Shown here in pieces: positions 25,637-33,914 of a DNA stretch of 64,000 nucleotides. Within the stretch, counting starts at the first letter, position 1, and each line of letters begins with the position of its first letter. The stretch covers positions 49,079 to 113,078 of the forward strand of contig CAMZGD010000007.1 of the NCBI GenBank assembly GCA_947306365.1. Reading direction: 5' to 3'. The notes beneath the pieces are model-generated. The model was not told the DNA's origin. It did no database searches and saw only the letters and a list, made by a program, of their open reading frames with translations. The position numbers and the translations under genes were made by a program. Origin of the DNA: an uncultured Bacteroidales bacterium (lineage in GTDB: Bacteria > Bacteroidota > Bacteroidia > Bacteroidales > UBA932).

Positions 25637-26371
25637 TTACTGCAACTTGAAGATATAGGTGATGGTGCCCTCCTGGGAGATGGGCGCCTTGGGATTGGCG
25701 GTAAACTTGGCCTGGAGCGCCGATTTCCTGGCAGCCGACCAGAGCGAATGATCCTGGACTGAAGTTCCTTCGTGAATCACGATGGCATCGGTCACGTTGC
25801 CCTCCCGGTCGACCATGATGCGGACGACCACCCGTCCTGACTTCTGCACCCCATAGGCCGGAAGCGGGAGCGATCCCACCACATTGCGCCCGGCCAGCCG
25901 CGCCGACGGCTCACCGTCGGACGAACCAGCCATCGTGTTGCCGCTCGCGTGGCCTTCGTCGAAACGCGCCGACGGCTGCGAAGACGTCTGCGGCGCCAGC
26001 GTGTCTTTCTTGTTGTTGGCCGCCGAAGGAAACAACGCCCGCCGGTCGATCTCCCGCTTGGGCTCGGGCACTTCCACATCGCCGTCATCCCCTACCGTGG
26101 CTTCTTCCGCCAGATTGGCCTTCGTGCCCTGCACCGGCGATTCCGACCGCTTCACCAGCTGGACTTCGCGGTCGGGATCCGGCGACTCGGAACGGGGCTC
26201 CGCCCCCACCTGTACCTGTTCGGGCACCGGCTCCTGGTCGAATTCCATCAGCACCGCCTGCTCCGCCGGCGGCGGATAGATGTACTTCAGGCCCGATCGG
26301 AAACAAAGCGCCAGCAGCAGTGCGTGAAACACCACCGTCAAGCCGATTCCCACCCAGTTGGCACGATTCAT
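25637..26371 (-). CDS. tonB: TonB-like energy transducer
   Basis: 244 residues: one N-terminal membrane anchor (about 6-24), a long Pro/Glu-rich periplasmic spacer, and a C-terminal TonB domain (VVVRIMVDREGNVTDAIV onward) ending in a beta strand (TITYIFKLQ). It transmits proton-motive force from ExbB-ExbD to outer-membrane TonB-dependent transporters. Last gene of truA-exbB-exbD-tonB, 15 bp after exbD. Confidence 0.85.
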   Translation of the reverse strand: MNRANWVGIGLTVVFHALLLALCFRSGLKYIYPPPAEQAVLMEFDQEPVPEQVQVGAEPRSESPDPDREVQLVKRSESPVQGTKANLAEEATVGDDGDVEVPEPKREIDRRALFPSAANNKKDTLAPQTSSQPSARFDEGHASGNTMAGSSDGEPSARLAGRNVVGSLPLPAYGVQKSGRVVVRIMVDREGNVTDAIVIHEGTSVQDHSLWSAARKSALQAKFTANPKAPISQEGTITYIFKLQ

Positions 26372-26386
26372 CCTGTTTACGGGCTA

Positions 26387-26800
26387 TTATTCTGGCGACG
26401 TCGCCATAATGACTTTATAGTGGTTGCGCTTGGCGATGTTCATCAGCGCCACCACTTCCTTGACGGGCACCGTCTCGTCGGCATAGATCGAGAAAGTGGG
26501 ATCGTCCTCGAACTGGAGCAGCTCGCGGACAGCCGGCTCGATCTCGCTGAACGCCACCGGCTTCTGGTTGCCGTTGATGTGGTACGTCACCGTATTCTGC
26601 TCCGGATAGTGCTTGATCGAAACGCTGACCGTCGCCTTGGCCGCCACCTGCCCCGTGCTCTTGGGCAAGAGGAGCTTGAGGGCGTTGGGATTGACCAGCG
26701 TCGAGGTGACGAGGAAGAAGATCAGCAGCAGGAACACGATGTCCGTCATCGACGACATCGAGAAAGCCGAGTCAACCTTCGTGGTCCGTTTGATTGCCAT
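26387..26800 (-). CDS. exbD: ExbD/TolR biopolymer transport protein
   Basis: 137 residues with a short cytoplasmic N-terminus, one membrane segment (about 17-37) containing the conserved proton-path aspartate Asp20 in SMTDIVFLLL, and a periplasmic domain. Partner of the upstream ExbB (2-bp gap). Many Bacteroidales carry two exbD genes in this place; only one is present here. Confidence 0.93.
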   Translation of the reverse strand: MAIKRTTKVDSAFSMSSMTDIVFLLLIFFLVTSTLVNPNALKLLLPKSTGQVAAKATVSVSIKHYPEQNTVTYHINGNQKPVAFSEIEPAVRELLQFEDDPTFSIYADETVPVKEVVALMNIAKRNHYKVIMATSPE

Positions 26801-26802
26801 GG

Positions 26803-27504
26803 CTATTCCTGACTTTTGGTTTCTTTCCGGGCCTGCGCCGCATCGAGGAACTCGATGGACGAGGCCTCCATCTTGGCGACCAGGCTCGTCACCTGCGCCG
26901 TCAGGAAATTGTAGCCGAAGTAGGCGAGGATGCCGACGATCAGACCGCCGACCGTGGTGATCATCGCCGTGTAGATGCCGCCCGACAGCAGCGTGATGTC
27001 GATGTTGTTGCCGGCCTGGGCCATATTGAAGAAGGCCTGCACCATACCCATCACGGTGCCGAGGAAACCGATCATCGGGGCGCCGCCGGCGATGGTCGCC
27101 AGGGCGGGCAGCCCTTTTTCAAGCTTGGCGACTTCGACATTGGCCACGTTCTCCACGGCGATGCGGATGTCGGAGAGCGGCTTGTCGATGCGTTCGACGC
27201 CTTTTTCGATCATCCGGGCAATCGGCGTATCGCTGCGCCGGCACAGGGCGCGGGCAGAACGGACCTTCCCTTCCAGCAGATAATTGTCCACGTCCTTGAT
27301 GAAGTTCCGGTCGATCTTGCCGGCCTGCCGGATGGCCCACCATTTCTTGCCGAAGAGGTAGATGGCGATGATGGAAAGCGCAAGCAGCACCAGCATCAGC
27401 CAGCCGCCCTTGGCAGCCATGCTGATCAATGAAAAGGAGAGTTCTTCCTGAACGGGAACCGCTTCGACGGCGTCGACAGCAGTTTGGAGAAAGGTAGAAA
27501 GCAT
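26803..27504 (-). CDS. exbB: MotA/TolQ/ExbB proton-channel protein
   Basis: 233 residues with three predicted membrane segments (about 25-45, 130-155, 175-195) and the family core VAKLEKGLPALATIAGGAPMIGFLGTV (starting at the EVAKLEK stretch) followed by GGIYTAMITTVGGLIVGI. Forms the pentameric channel of the Ton motor with ExbD. Starts 20 bp after the truA stop on the same strand. Confidence 0.94.
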   Translation of the reverse strand: MLSTFLQTAVDAVEAVPVQEELSFSLISMAAKGGWLMLVLLALSIIAIYLFGKKWWAIRQAGKIDRNFIKDVDNYLLEGKVRSARALCRRSDTPIARMIEKGVERIDKPLSDIRIAVENVANVEVAKLEKGLPALATIAGGAPMIGFLGTVMGMVQAFFNMAQAGNNIDITLLSGGIYTAMITTVGGLIVGILAYFGYNFLTAQVTSLVAKMEASSIEFLDAAQARKETKSQE

Positions 27505-27524
27505 AGTAACTATAGTATTAATTA

Positions 27525-28283
27525 TTAATCAGTTATTGGTGTCAACGGATAGGGGTACCGGATTTCCTCCAGGAACAGTGCCTCTCCGATGACAGACTGG
27601 CCGGCCTCGCTCCGGTCACGCGCTTCCAGCACATCCATCACCCACTCCGGCGCGCGGCGTCCCCTTCCCACTTCCAAAAGCGTGCCGACCGTGGCCCGCA
27701 CCATATTGCGGAGAAACCGGTCGGCCGTGATGGTAAACACCAGGTGCGTATCGTCGACGGCCTCCCAGCGGGCCTCCGTCACGGTGCAGAGCGAGGTCTT
27801 GTTGGCGCCGCCCGTCTTCTCGAAACTCGAGAAATCGTGCCGGCCCAGCAACGGCTGCGCGGCCCGGTTCATCGCGGCCACGTCGAACGCGTACCAGCAG
27901 CGGCAGGAGTGACGGATGAACGGGTCCTTGGCGGTATGGATGTAGTAGCGGTAGGTCCTGCTGACGGCATCGAACCGCGCATGCGCGTTGTCGGCCACCC
28001 GATAGAACGCTTCTGCCACAATGGCGGGCGGCAGAATGGCATTTAATTTGCGCAAAAGACGGGCGGTCTCTTCCTGCGGCCAGGCGGATACGTCAAAGTG
28101 CGCGATATAGTGGCGCGCATTCACGCCGGTATCCGTCCGTCCGGCTCCAACCACGGCAACAGGCTCCCCGAAAACGATCGAGAGCGCACGCTCCATTTCG
28201 GCTTGGACGGAAGGAACGTTTGGCTGGAACTGCCATCCGCAGAAAGGACTTCCGTCGTAGGAGAGCTGGACGAATAGCCGCAT
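27525..28283 (-). CDS. truA: tRNA pseudouridine synthase A
   Basis: Converts uridines 38-40 of the anticodon arm to pseudouridine. 252 residues. Catalytic Asp51 lies in GAGRTDTGVNA; flanking motifs LSYDGSPFCGWQFQ (7-20) and FLRNMVRATVGTLLEVG are typical. The same frame is open further upstream, antisense to moxR, but MRLFVQLSYDG is the family start. Divergent from the Bat operon with 64 bp between. Confidence 0.95.
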   Translation of the reverse strand: MRLFVQLSYDGSPFCGWQFQPNVPSVQAEMERALSIVFGEPVAVVGAGRTDTGVNARHYIAHFDVSAWPQEETARLLRKLNAILPPAIVAEAFYRVADNAHARFDAVSRTYRYYIHTAKDPFIRHSCRCWYAFDVAAMNRAAQPLLGRHDFSSFEKTGGANKTSLCTVTEARWEAVDDTHLVFTITADRFLRNMVRATVGTLLEVGRGRRAPEWVMDVLEARDRSEAGQSVIGEALFLEEIRYPYPLTPITD

Positions 28284-28347
28284 GGATATTTTTATTAATT
28301 TTGTAGGATAAACCGACAACAAAAATACAAAAAAACATACAAAAAAC

Positions 28348-29340
<993 letters not shown>

Positions 29341-29363
29341 TGTTTGTCAGGGTAGTCCAAATT

Positions 29364-30245
29364 ATGGAGAATGATCTGTTAAAGAAGGTCCGGAAGATCG
29401 AGATCAAGACGAAGGCGCTGTCGCACCAGGTCTTCGCCGGAGAATACCATTCCGCATTCAAGGGACGCGGAATGGCCTTCAGCGAAGTGCGCGAATACCA
29501 GTACGGCGACGACGTCCGCAACATGGACTGGAACGTCACCGCCCGCCTGCGGGCGCCCTACGTCAAGATCTTCGAGGAAGAACGCGAACTCACGGTGATG
29601 CTGCTCGTCGACGTGAGCGGCTCGCGGCTGTTCGGCACCACCAGCCAGACCAAGAAGGACCTCGTGACCGAGATCGCCGCCGTGCTGTCGTTCTCGGCGT
29701 CGATCAACAACGACAAGGTGGGCGCCCTGTTCTTCAGCAGCAAGGTGGAGAAGTTCATCCCCCCGAAGAAGGGACGCAGCCACCTGCTCCACATCATCCG
29801 CGACCTCGTGGAGTTCGAGCCGGAAGACCGCGGCACCGACATCGGCGCCGCCCTGCAGTACCTGACCAACGCACTCAAGAAACGTTGCACCGCGTTCCTG
29901 CTCTCCGACCTGATCGACCTCGACGACCGGCAGCAGCCCCGTTACGAAGAAGCGCTCAAGATCGCCGCGAACCGGCATGACATATCGGTCATCAACATCT
30001 ACGACCCGCGCGAACGCACCCTGCCCGACGTCGGGCTCGTCCACGTGCGCGACGCGGAAACCGGCCGCGACCGCTGGGTCAACACCGGCTCCGCGACGGT
30101 GCGCCGGAACTACGAGACGTGGAACCGGAAAGCCGCCGAAAGCACGCAGGCGCTCCTGCGGCGCTACCGCATCGACGCCGTCACCATCGGAACTGGCGAG
30201 GATTATGTGAAACAGCTCATCTCATTCTTCAAAAACAGAGCCTGA
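29364..30245 (+). CDS. DUF58 domain protein (VWA-like)
   Basis: 293 residues. The DUF58 block FKGRGMAFSEVREYQYGDD (32-50) is followed by a VWA-like fold with a MIDAS-type DVSGS (83-87). An in-frame ATG overlaps the moxR stop at 29340, but MENDLLKKVRKIEIKTKAL matches the conserved start of Bacteroidales homologues and is preferred. Member of the Bat operon and probable client of MoxR; cytoplasmic by absence of a membrane segment. Confidence 0.9.
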   Translation: MENDLLKKVRKIEIKTKALSHQVFAGEYHSAFKGRGMAFSEVREYQYGDDVRNMDWNVTARLRAPYVKIFEEERELTVMLLVDVSGSRLFGTTSQTKKDLVTEIAAVLSFSASINNDKVGALFFSSKVEKFIPPKKGRSHLLHIIRDLVEFEPEDRGTDIGAALQYLTNALKKRCTAFLLSDLIDLDDRQQPRYEEALKIAANRHDISVINIYDPRERTLPDVGLVHVRDAETGRDRWVNTGSATVRRNYETWNRKAAESTQALLRRYRIDAVTIGTGEDYVKQLISFFKNRA

Positions 30246-30246
30246 C

Positions 30247-31194
30247 ATGAAGAAGCACCTTCTGACCGTCCTGTTGCTCACGCTCGCTTTCCTGACCTGC
30301 CGTGCGCAGGACGATGCCGCGCTCCGGAGCCGCCTGAGCCGCGACTCCATCCTGATCGGCGACCAGATCGAATGGACGCTCGACCTGCAGCTCGCCCCAG
30401 GCGAAGCGGCCCGTATCAGCAAGCCCGGCACCGAACCCGTCCCCGGCGTGGAGGCACTCGGCGAAATGGCGTTCGACACCCTCTCCGCAAAGAACGGGAC
30501 GACCGGCCTGCGCGGGCACGTCACGCTCACGAGCTTCGACAGCGGCAGTTACAACCTGCCCCCGCTCTACGTGCTGCTCGCCCGTGCCGACGGCAGCGTC
30601 GATACGCTGGAATACGCCGGCCCGCACCTCGAAGTGACCACCATCCCCATCGATACCGCCACCTTCCAGCCTTACGACATCAAGGGGCAGATCCGCTATC
30701 CCCTCACCTTCCGGGAGGTGATTCCCTGGGCCGGACTGGCGCTGCTGGTGGCCGCGCTCATCTGGCTGCTGGTCCGCTGGATCCGGCTGCGCCGCCAGAA
30801 CCGCGACTTCTTCGGCAAGCCGGTGGTGAAGGACCCGCCGCACATCGTGGCCCTGCGCAGCCTTGAAAAGACCCGTGCGCAGAAACTATGGCAGGCAGGC
30901 AAGCAGAAGCAGTTCTATACGCAGGTGACCGACGCGCTTCGCCAGTACATCGCCGACCGCTACGGCGTGGCCGCGCTGGAACAGACTTCGGCCGAGATGT
31001 TCCGCGACCTGCAGGACAAGGAGATCGACCCGGCGCTTACGGCACAGCTGAAGGACCTCTTCACCACCGCCGACTTCGTGAAGTTCGCCAAGCACACCGC
31101 TTCGGACACCGAAAACGAGAACGCCATCCCGACCGCCATCCGCTTCGTCAACGAAACCTATATGCACCAGATCGAAAAGGAGGAGGGAAACTGA
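30247..31194 (+). CDS. Bat-operon membrane protein (DUF4381-like)
   Basis: 315 residues: a signal peptide (about 1-20, ending CRAQ), a beta-rich extracytoplasmic domain, one membrane segment (about 160-182, WAGLALLVAALIWLLVRWI), then a cytoplasmic helical tail of about 130 residues with ALRQYIADRYGV. The layout resembles a shortened BatD and matches the protein usually found between DUF58 and BatA in Bacteroidetes. Starts 1 bp after the DUF58 stop. Confidence 0.72.
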   Translation: MKKHLLTVLLLTLAFLTCRAQDDAALRSRLSRDSILIGDQIEWTLDLQLAPGEAARISKPGTEPVPGVEALGEMAFDTLSAKNGTTGLRGHVTLTSFDSGSYNLPPLYVLLARADGSVDTLEYAGPHLEVTTIPIDTATFQPYDIKGQIRYPLTFREVIPWAGLALLVAALIWLLVRWIRLRRQNRDFFGKPVVKDPPHIVALRSLEKTRAQKLWQAGKQKQFYTQVTDALRQYIADRYGVAALEQTSAEMFRDLQDKEIDPALTAQLKDLFTTADFVKFAKHTASDTENENAIPTAIRFVNETYMHQIEKEEGN

Positions 31195-31197
31195 CGT

Positions 31198-32184
31198 ATG
31201 TTTTTTGAATACCCGCATCTGCTCTGGCTGGAACTCCTGCTCATCCCGCTCATCGCGCTCTACGTGTGGCGCTGCCTGCGCGGGAAGCAGCCGTCGCTGA
31301 CCGTTTCGGACGCCGCCCAGTGGGACACCGGAAACGGAAGGCTCGCCGCCTGGAGCCGGCATCTCCCCTTCATCCTGCGGATGGTCGCCCTCGCCGCCAT
31401 CATCGCGGCCATCGCCCGTCCCCGGTCTTCGGAGAATTTCGAGAAAGTGGACACCGAAGGCATCGACATCGTACTGACGATGGACGTCTCCACGTCGATG
31501 CTCGCCCGCGACTTCAAGCCCGACCGAATCGGCGCGGCCAAGGACATCGCGATGGAGTTCATCGCCAGCCGGCCGGCCGACCGGATGGGCATCGTCGTCT
31601 TCGCCGGCGAAAGCTACACCCAGGCGCCGCTGACCACCGACCGCGCCACCCTCATCAACCTGATGAAGGAAGTGGAGACCGGCCTGATCGACGACGGGAC
31701 CGCCATCGGAAACGGGCTGGCGACCGCCGTCGCCCGCCTGAAGGATTCCGATGCCAAGAGCAAGGTGGTGATCCTGCTCACCGACGGTATGAACAACTGC
31801 GGCGAAGTCGCCCCGCAGATGGCGGCCGAAATCGCCAAGACCTACGATATCCGCGTCTACACCATCGGCGTCGGCGCGATGGGCGAGGCGCCCTACCCTT
31901 TCATGACACCGTGGGGCGTACAGGTGCAAAACGTCAAGGTGGAGATCGACGAAGACCTGCTGAAGCAGATCGCCGCGGAGACCGGCGGCAAATACTTCCG
32001 CGCCACCAACAACACCAAGCTGATGGAAATCTATTCGGAAATCAACCAGATGGAGAAGACCCGCACCACCGTGGACAGCTTCCCCGTCTATTCGGAACGC
32101 TTCATGCGGTTCGCGCTGATCGCGCTTTTTGCCCTGCTGGCGGAACTGCTGCTGCGTTTCTTTATCGTAAGGAGGATCCCGTAG
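31198..32184 (+). CDS. batA: BatA, VWA-domain aerotolerance protein
   Basis: 328 residues. Two N-terminal membrane segments (about 8-24 and 57-74), a von Willebrand factor A domain with intact MIDAS DVSTS (Asp96, Ser98, Ser100) and a later LLTDG, and a C-terminal membrane segment (about 303-322). The Bat proteins were named for aerotolerance in Bacteroides fragilis; the molecular role is not settled. Two bp separate its stop from batB. Confidence 0.93.
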   Translation: MFFEYPHLLWLELLLIPLIALYVWRCLRGKQPSLTVSDAAQWDTGNGRLAAWSRHLPFILRMVALAAIIAAIARPRSSENFEKVDTEGIDIVLTMDVSTSMLARDFKPDRIGAAKDIAMEFIASRPADRMGIVVFAGESYTQAPLTTDRATLINLMKEVETGLIDDGTAIGNGLATAVARLKDSDAKSKVVILLTDGMNNCGEVAPQMAAEIAKTYDIRVYTIGVGAMGEAPYPFMTPWGVQVQNVKVEIDEDLLKQIAAETGGKYFRATNNTKLMEIYSEINQMEKTRTTVDSFPVYSERFMRFALIALFALLAELLLRFFIVRRIP

Positions 32185-32185
32185 C

Positions 32186-33190
32186 ATGGTTTATCTGGCA
32201 CAAACGCAATATCTGCTGCTCCTGCTGCTCATTCCGCTGCTGTTCGTGGCCTATGCGCTCTGCCTGCGCGTCAGGCGCCGCCGGATCGCCCGGCTGGGCA
32301 ATCCGGAACTGGTGGCGAAGCTGATGCCCGACGCCTCCACCGGAAAGGGCTGGCTGAAGGTGAGCCTGCTGGCCGCCGCCTGGCTGTTCTTCGTCATCGG
32401 CCTGGCCCGGCCGCAGCTCGGCGCCCGTCTCAAGGAACACGAGACGCAGGGCGTGGAGGTGATGATCGCCCTCGACGTTTCCAATTCGATGCTGGCCGAA
32501 GACTATTCGCCGAACCGCCTGGAACGCGCCAAGCTGGCTATCTCCCGGCTGGTGGACAAATTGCAGGGCGACCGCATCGGCCTGGTGGTCTTTGCCGGAG
32601 AGGCCTTCGTCCAGCTTCCCATCACCGCCGACTATGTCTCGGCGAAGATCTTCCTCAAGAGCGTCGACACCGAAAGCGTGCCGATCCAGGGCACCGACCT
32701 GGCCGAAGCGCTGATGGCATCCGCCCGCAGTTTCAGCACGCAGAGCGAACGCTCGCGCGCCATCATCCTGATCACCGACGGCGAAGACCACGAAGGCGAA
32801 GCGCTCGACGCGGCCCGGGCCATCGCGGAACAGGGCATCCGCATCTACTGCATCGGCGTGGGATCCCCGCAGGGCAAGCCGATTCCCAAGAACGGCAGCC
32901 TGATGAAAGACGCCGCCGGCGACATCGTGGTGACACGGCTCGATGAGGAGATCCTGCAGGAGATCGTCGGCATCGGCCAGGGCAAGTACGTCCGGGCCGG
33001 CAACAGCGAATTCGGGCTGAACCCCGTCATCGACGACATCCGCACCATCGACAAGGAGCAGTTCAACTCCGTGGTGTTCGAGGATTTCGACGAACAATAC
33101 ATGTATTTCTTCGCCATCGCGCTCTTCTTCCTGATTCTCGAGCTGCTGATTCCGGAAACGAAGGCCAGGCGTCATCTGTTCAGGAACTGA
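32186..33190 (+). CDS. batB: BatB, VWA-domain aerotolerance protein
   Basis: 334 residues and the same architecture as BatA: two N-terminal membrane segments (about 8-27 and 58-75), VWA domain with MIDAS DVSNS (Asp97, Ser99, Ser101), LITDGEDHEG, and a C-terminal membrane segment (FFAIALFFLILELLI). Probably arose by duplication of batA and forms a membrane complex with it. Confidence 0.93.
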   Translation: MVYLAQTQYLLLLLLIPLLFVAYALCLRVRRRRIARLGNPELVAKLMPDASTGKGWLKVSLLAAAWLFFVIGLARPQLGARLKEHETQGVEVMIALDVSNSMLAEDYSPNRLERAKLAISRLVDKLQGDRIGLVVFAGEAFVQLPITADYVSAKIFLKSVDTESVPIQGTDLAEALMASARSFSTQSERSRAIILITDGEDHEGEALDAARAIAEQGIRIYCIGVGSPQGKPIPKNGSLMKDAAGDIVVTRLDEEILQEIVGIGQGKYVRAGNSEFGLNPVIDDIRTIDKEQFNSVVFEDFDEQYMYFFAIALFFLILELLIPETKARRHLFRN

Positions 33191-33192
33191 GT

Positions 33193-33906
33193 ATGAAACG
33201 CATATTTTGCATCGGACTGGCCCTGCTGCTGGGCGCGACCGCCTGCTTCGCGCAGAGCGAACGGAAGAGCGTGCGCCGCGGCAACCGCGATTTCCGGAAG
33301 GAACAGTGGCAGCAGGCCGAAATCGACTACAAGAAGGCGCTGGTGGCCGATTCCACCTCCGTCGCAGCCGACTACAATCTGGGCAACACCTGCTATCGGA
33401 TGGAGAACTACGACGAGGCCGACCGCTACTACAAGGCGTGCATCGATTCGCTGGCGAAAGGTCCCCGCGGCGCCGATGCCTTCCACAACCAGGGCAATTC
33501 CCAGCTGAAGCAGCGCAACTGGCAGGGGGCCATCGAGGCCTACAAGAACGCCTTGCGGCGCAATCCTTCCGATATGGAGACCAAGGCGAACCTGGCGTAC
33601 GCCCAGAAGATGCTCGAAAACGAGCAGCAGAACGGCGGCGGGAATGACGACCAGAATCAGGATCAGAACCAGGATCAGAACCAGGATCAGAACCAGGACC
33701 AGGACCAGAACCAGAATCAAGATCAGAATCAGGACCAGGATCAGAAACAGGACCCGAAGCCGCAGGGACAAGAGCCCCGGATAACGCCGCAGGCCGCCCA
33801 GCAGATGCTGCAGGCCATCCAGGCCCAGGAGAAAGACACCCAGGACAAGGTGAAGAAAGAAAAAGCCGCCAAGTTGAAATCGAAACAGAAAGAGAAGAAT
33901 TGGTAA
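33193..33906 (+). CDS. batC: BatC, exported TPR protein with Asp/Gln/Asn repeat
   Basis: 237 residues. Signal peptide 1-20 (ACFAQ), tetratricopeptide repeats at about 27-143 (AADYNLGNTCYRMENYDEA, AFHNQGNSQLKQRNWQGAI), then a DQNQ-type low-complexity tract at residues 152-187 and a lysine-rich end. Such an acidic/amide linker separates TPR from tail in other Bacteroidota BatC proteins, with variable length. Periplasmic, presumably binding BatA, BatB or BatD. Confidence 0.88.
   Translation: MKRIFCIGLALLLGATACFAQSERKSVRRGNRDFRKEQWQQAEIDYKKALVADSTSVAADYNLGNTCYRMENYDEADRYYKACIDSLAKGPRGADAFHNQGNSQLKQRNWQGAIEAYKNALRRNPSDMETKANLAYAQKMLENEQQNGGGNDDQNQDQNQDQNQDQNQDQDQNQNQDQNQDQDQKQDPKPQGQEPRITPQAAQQMLQAIQAQEKDTQDKVKKEKAAKLKSKQKEKNW
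33646..33753 (+). repeat. In-frame hexanucleotide-type repeat tract in batC
   Basis: Near-identical 12-bp units (GATCAGAACCAG with GAC/CAA variants) encode the Asp-Gln-Asn-Gln tract. Repeat copy number could change by slippage in multiples of 6 bp without breaking the frame. Confidence 0.75.
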
Positions 33907-33914
33907 ACCGCACT

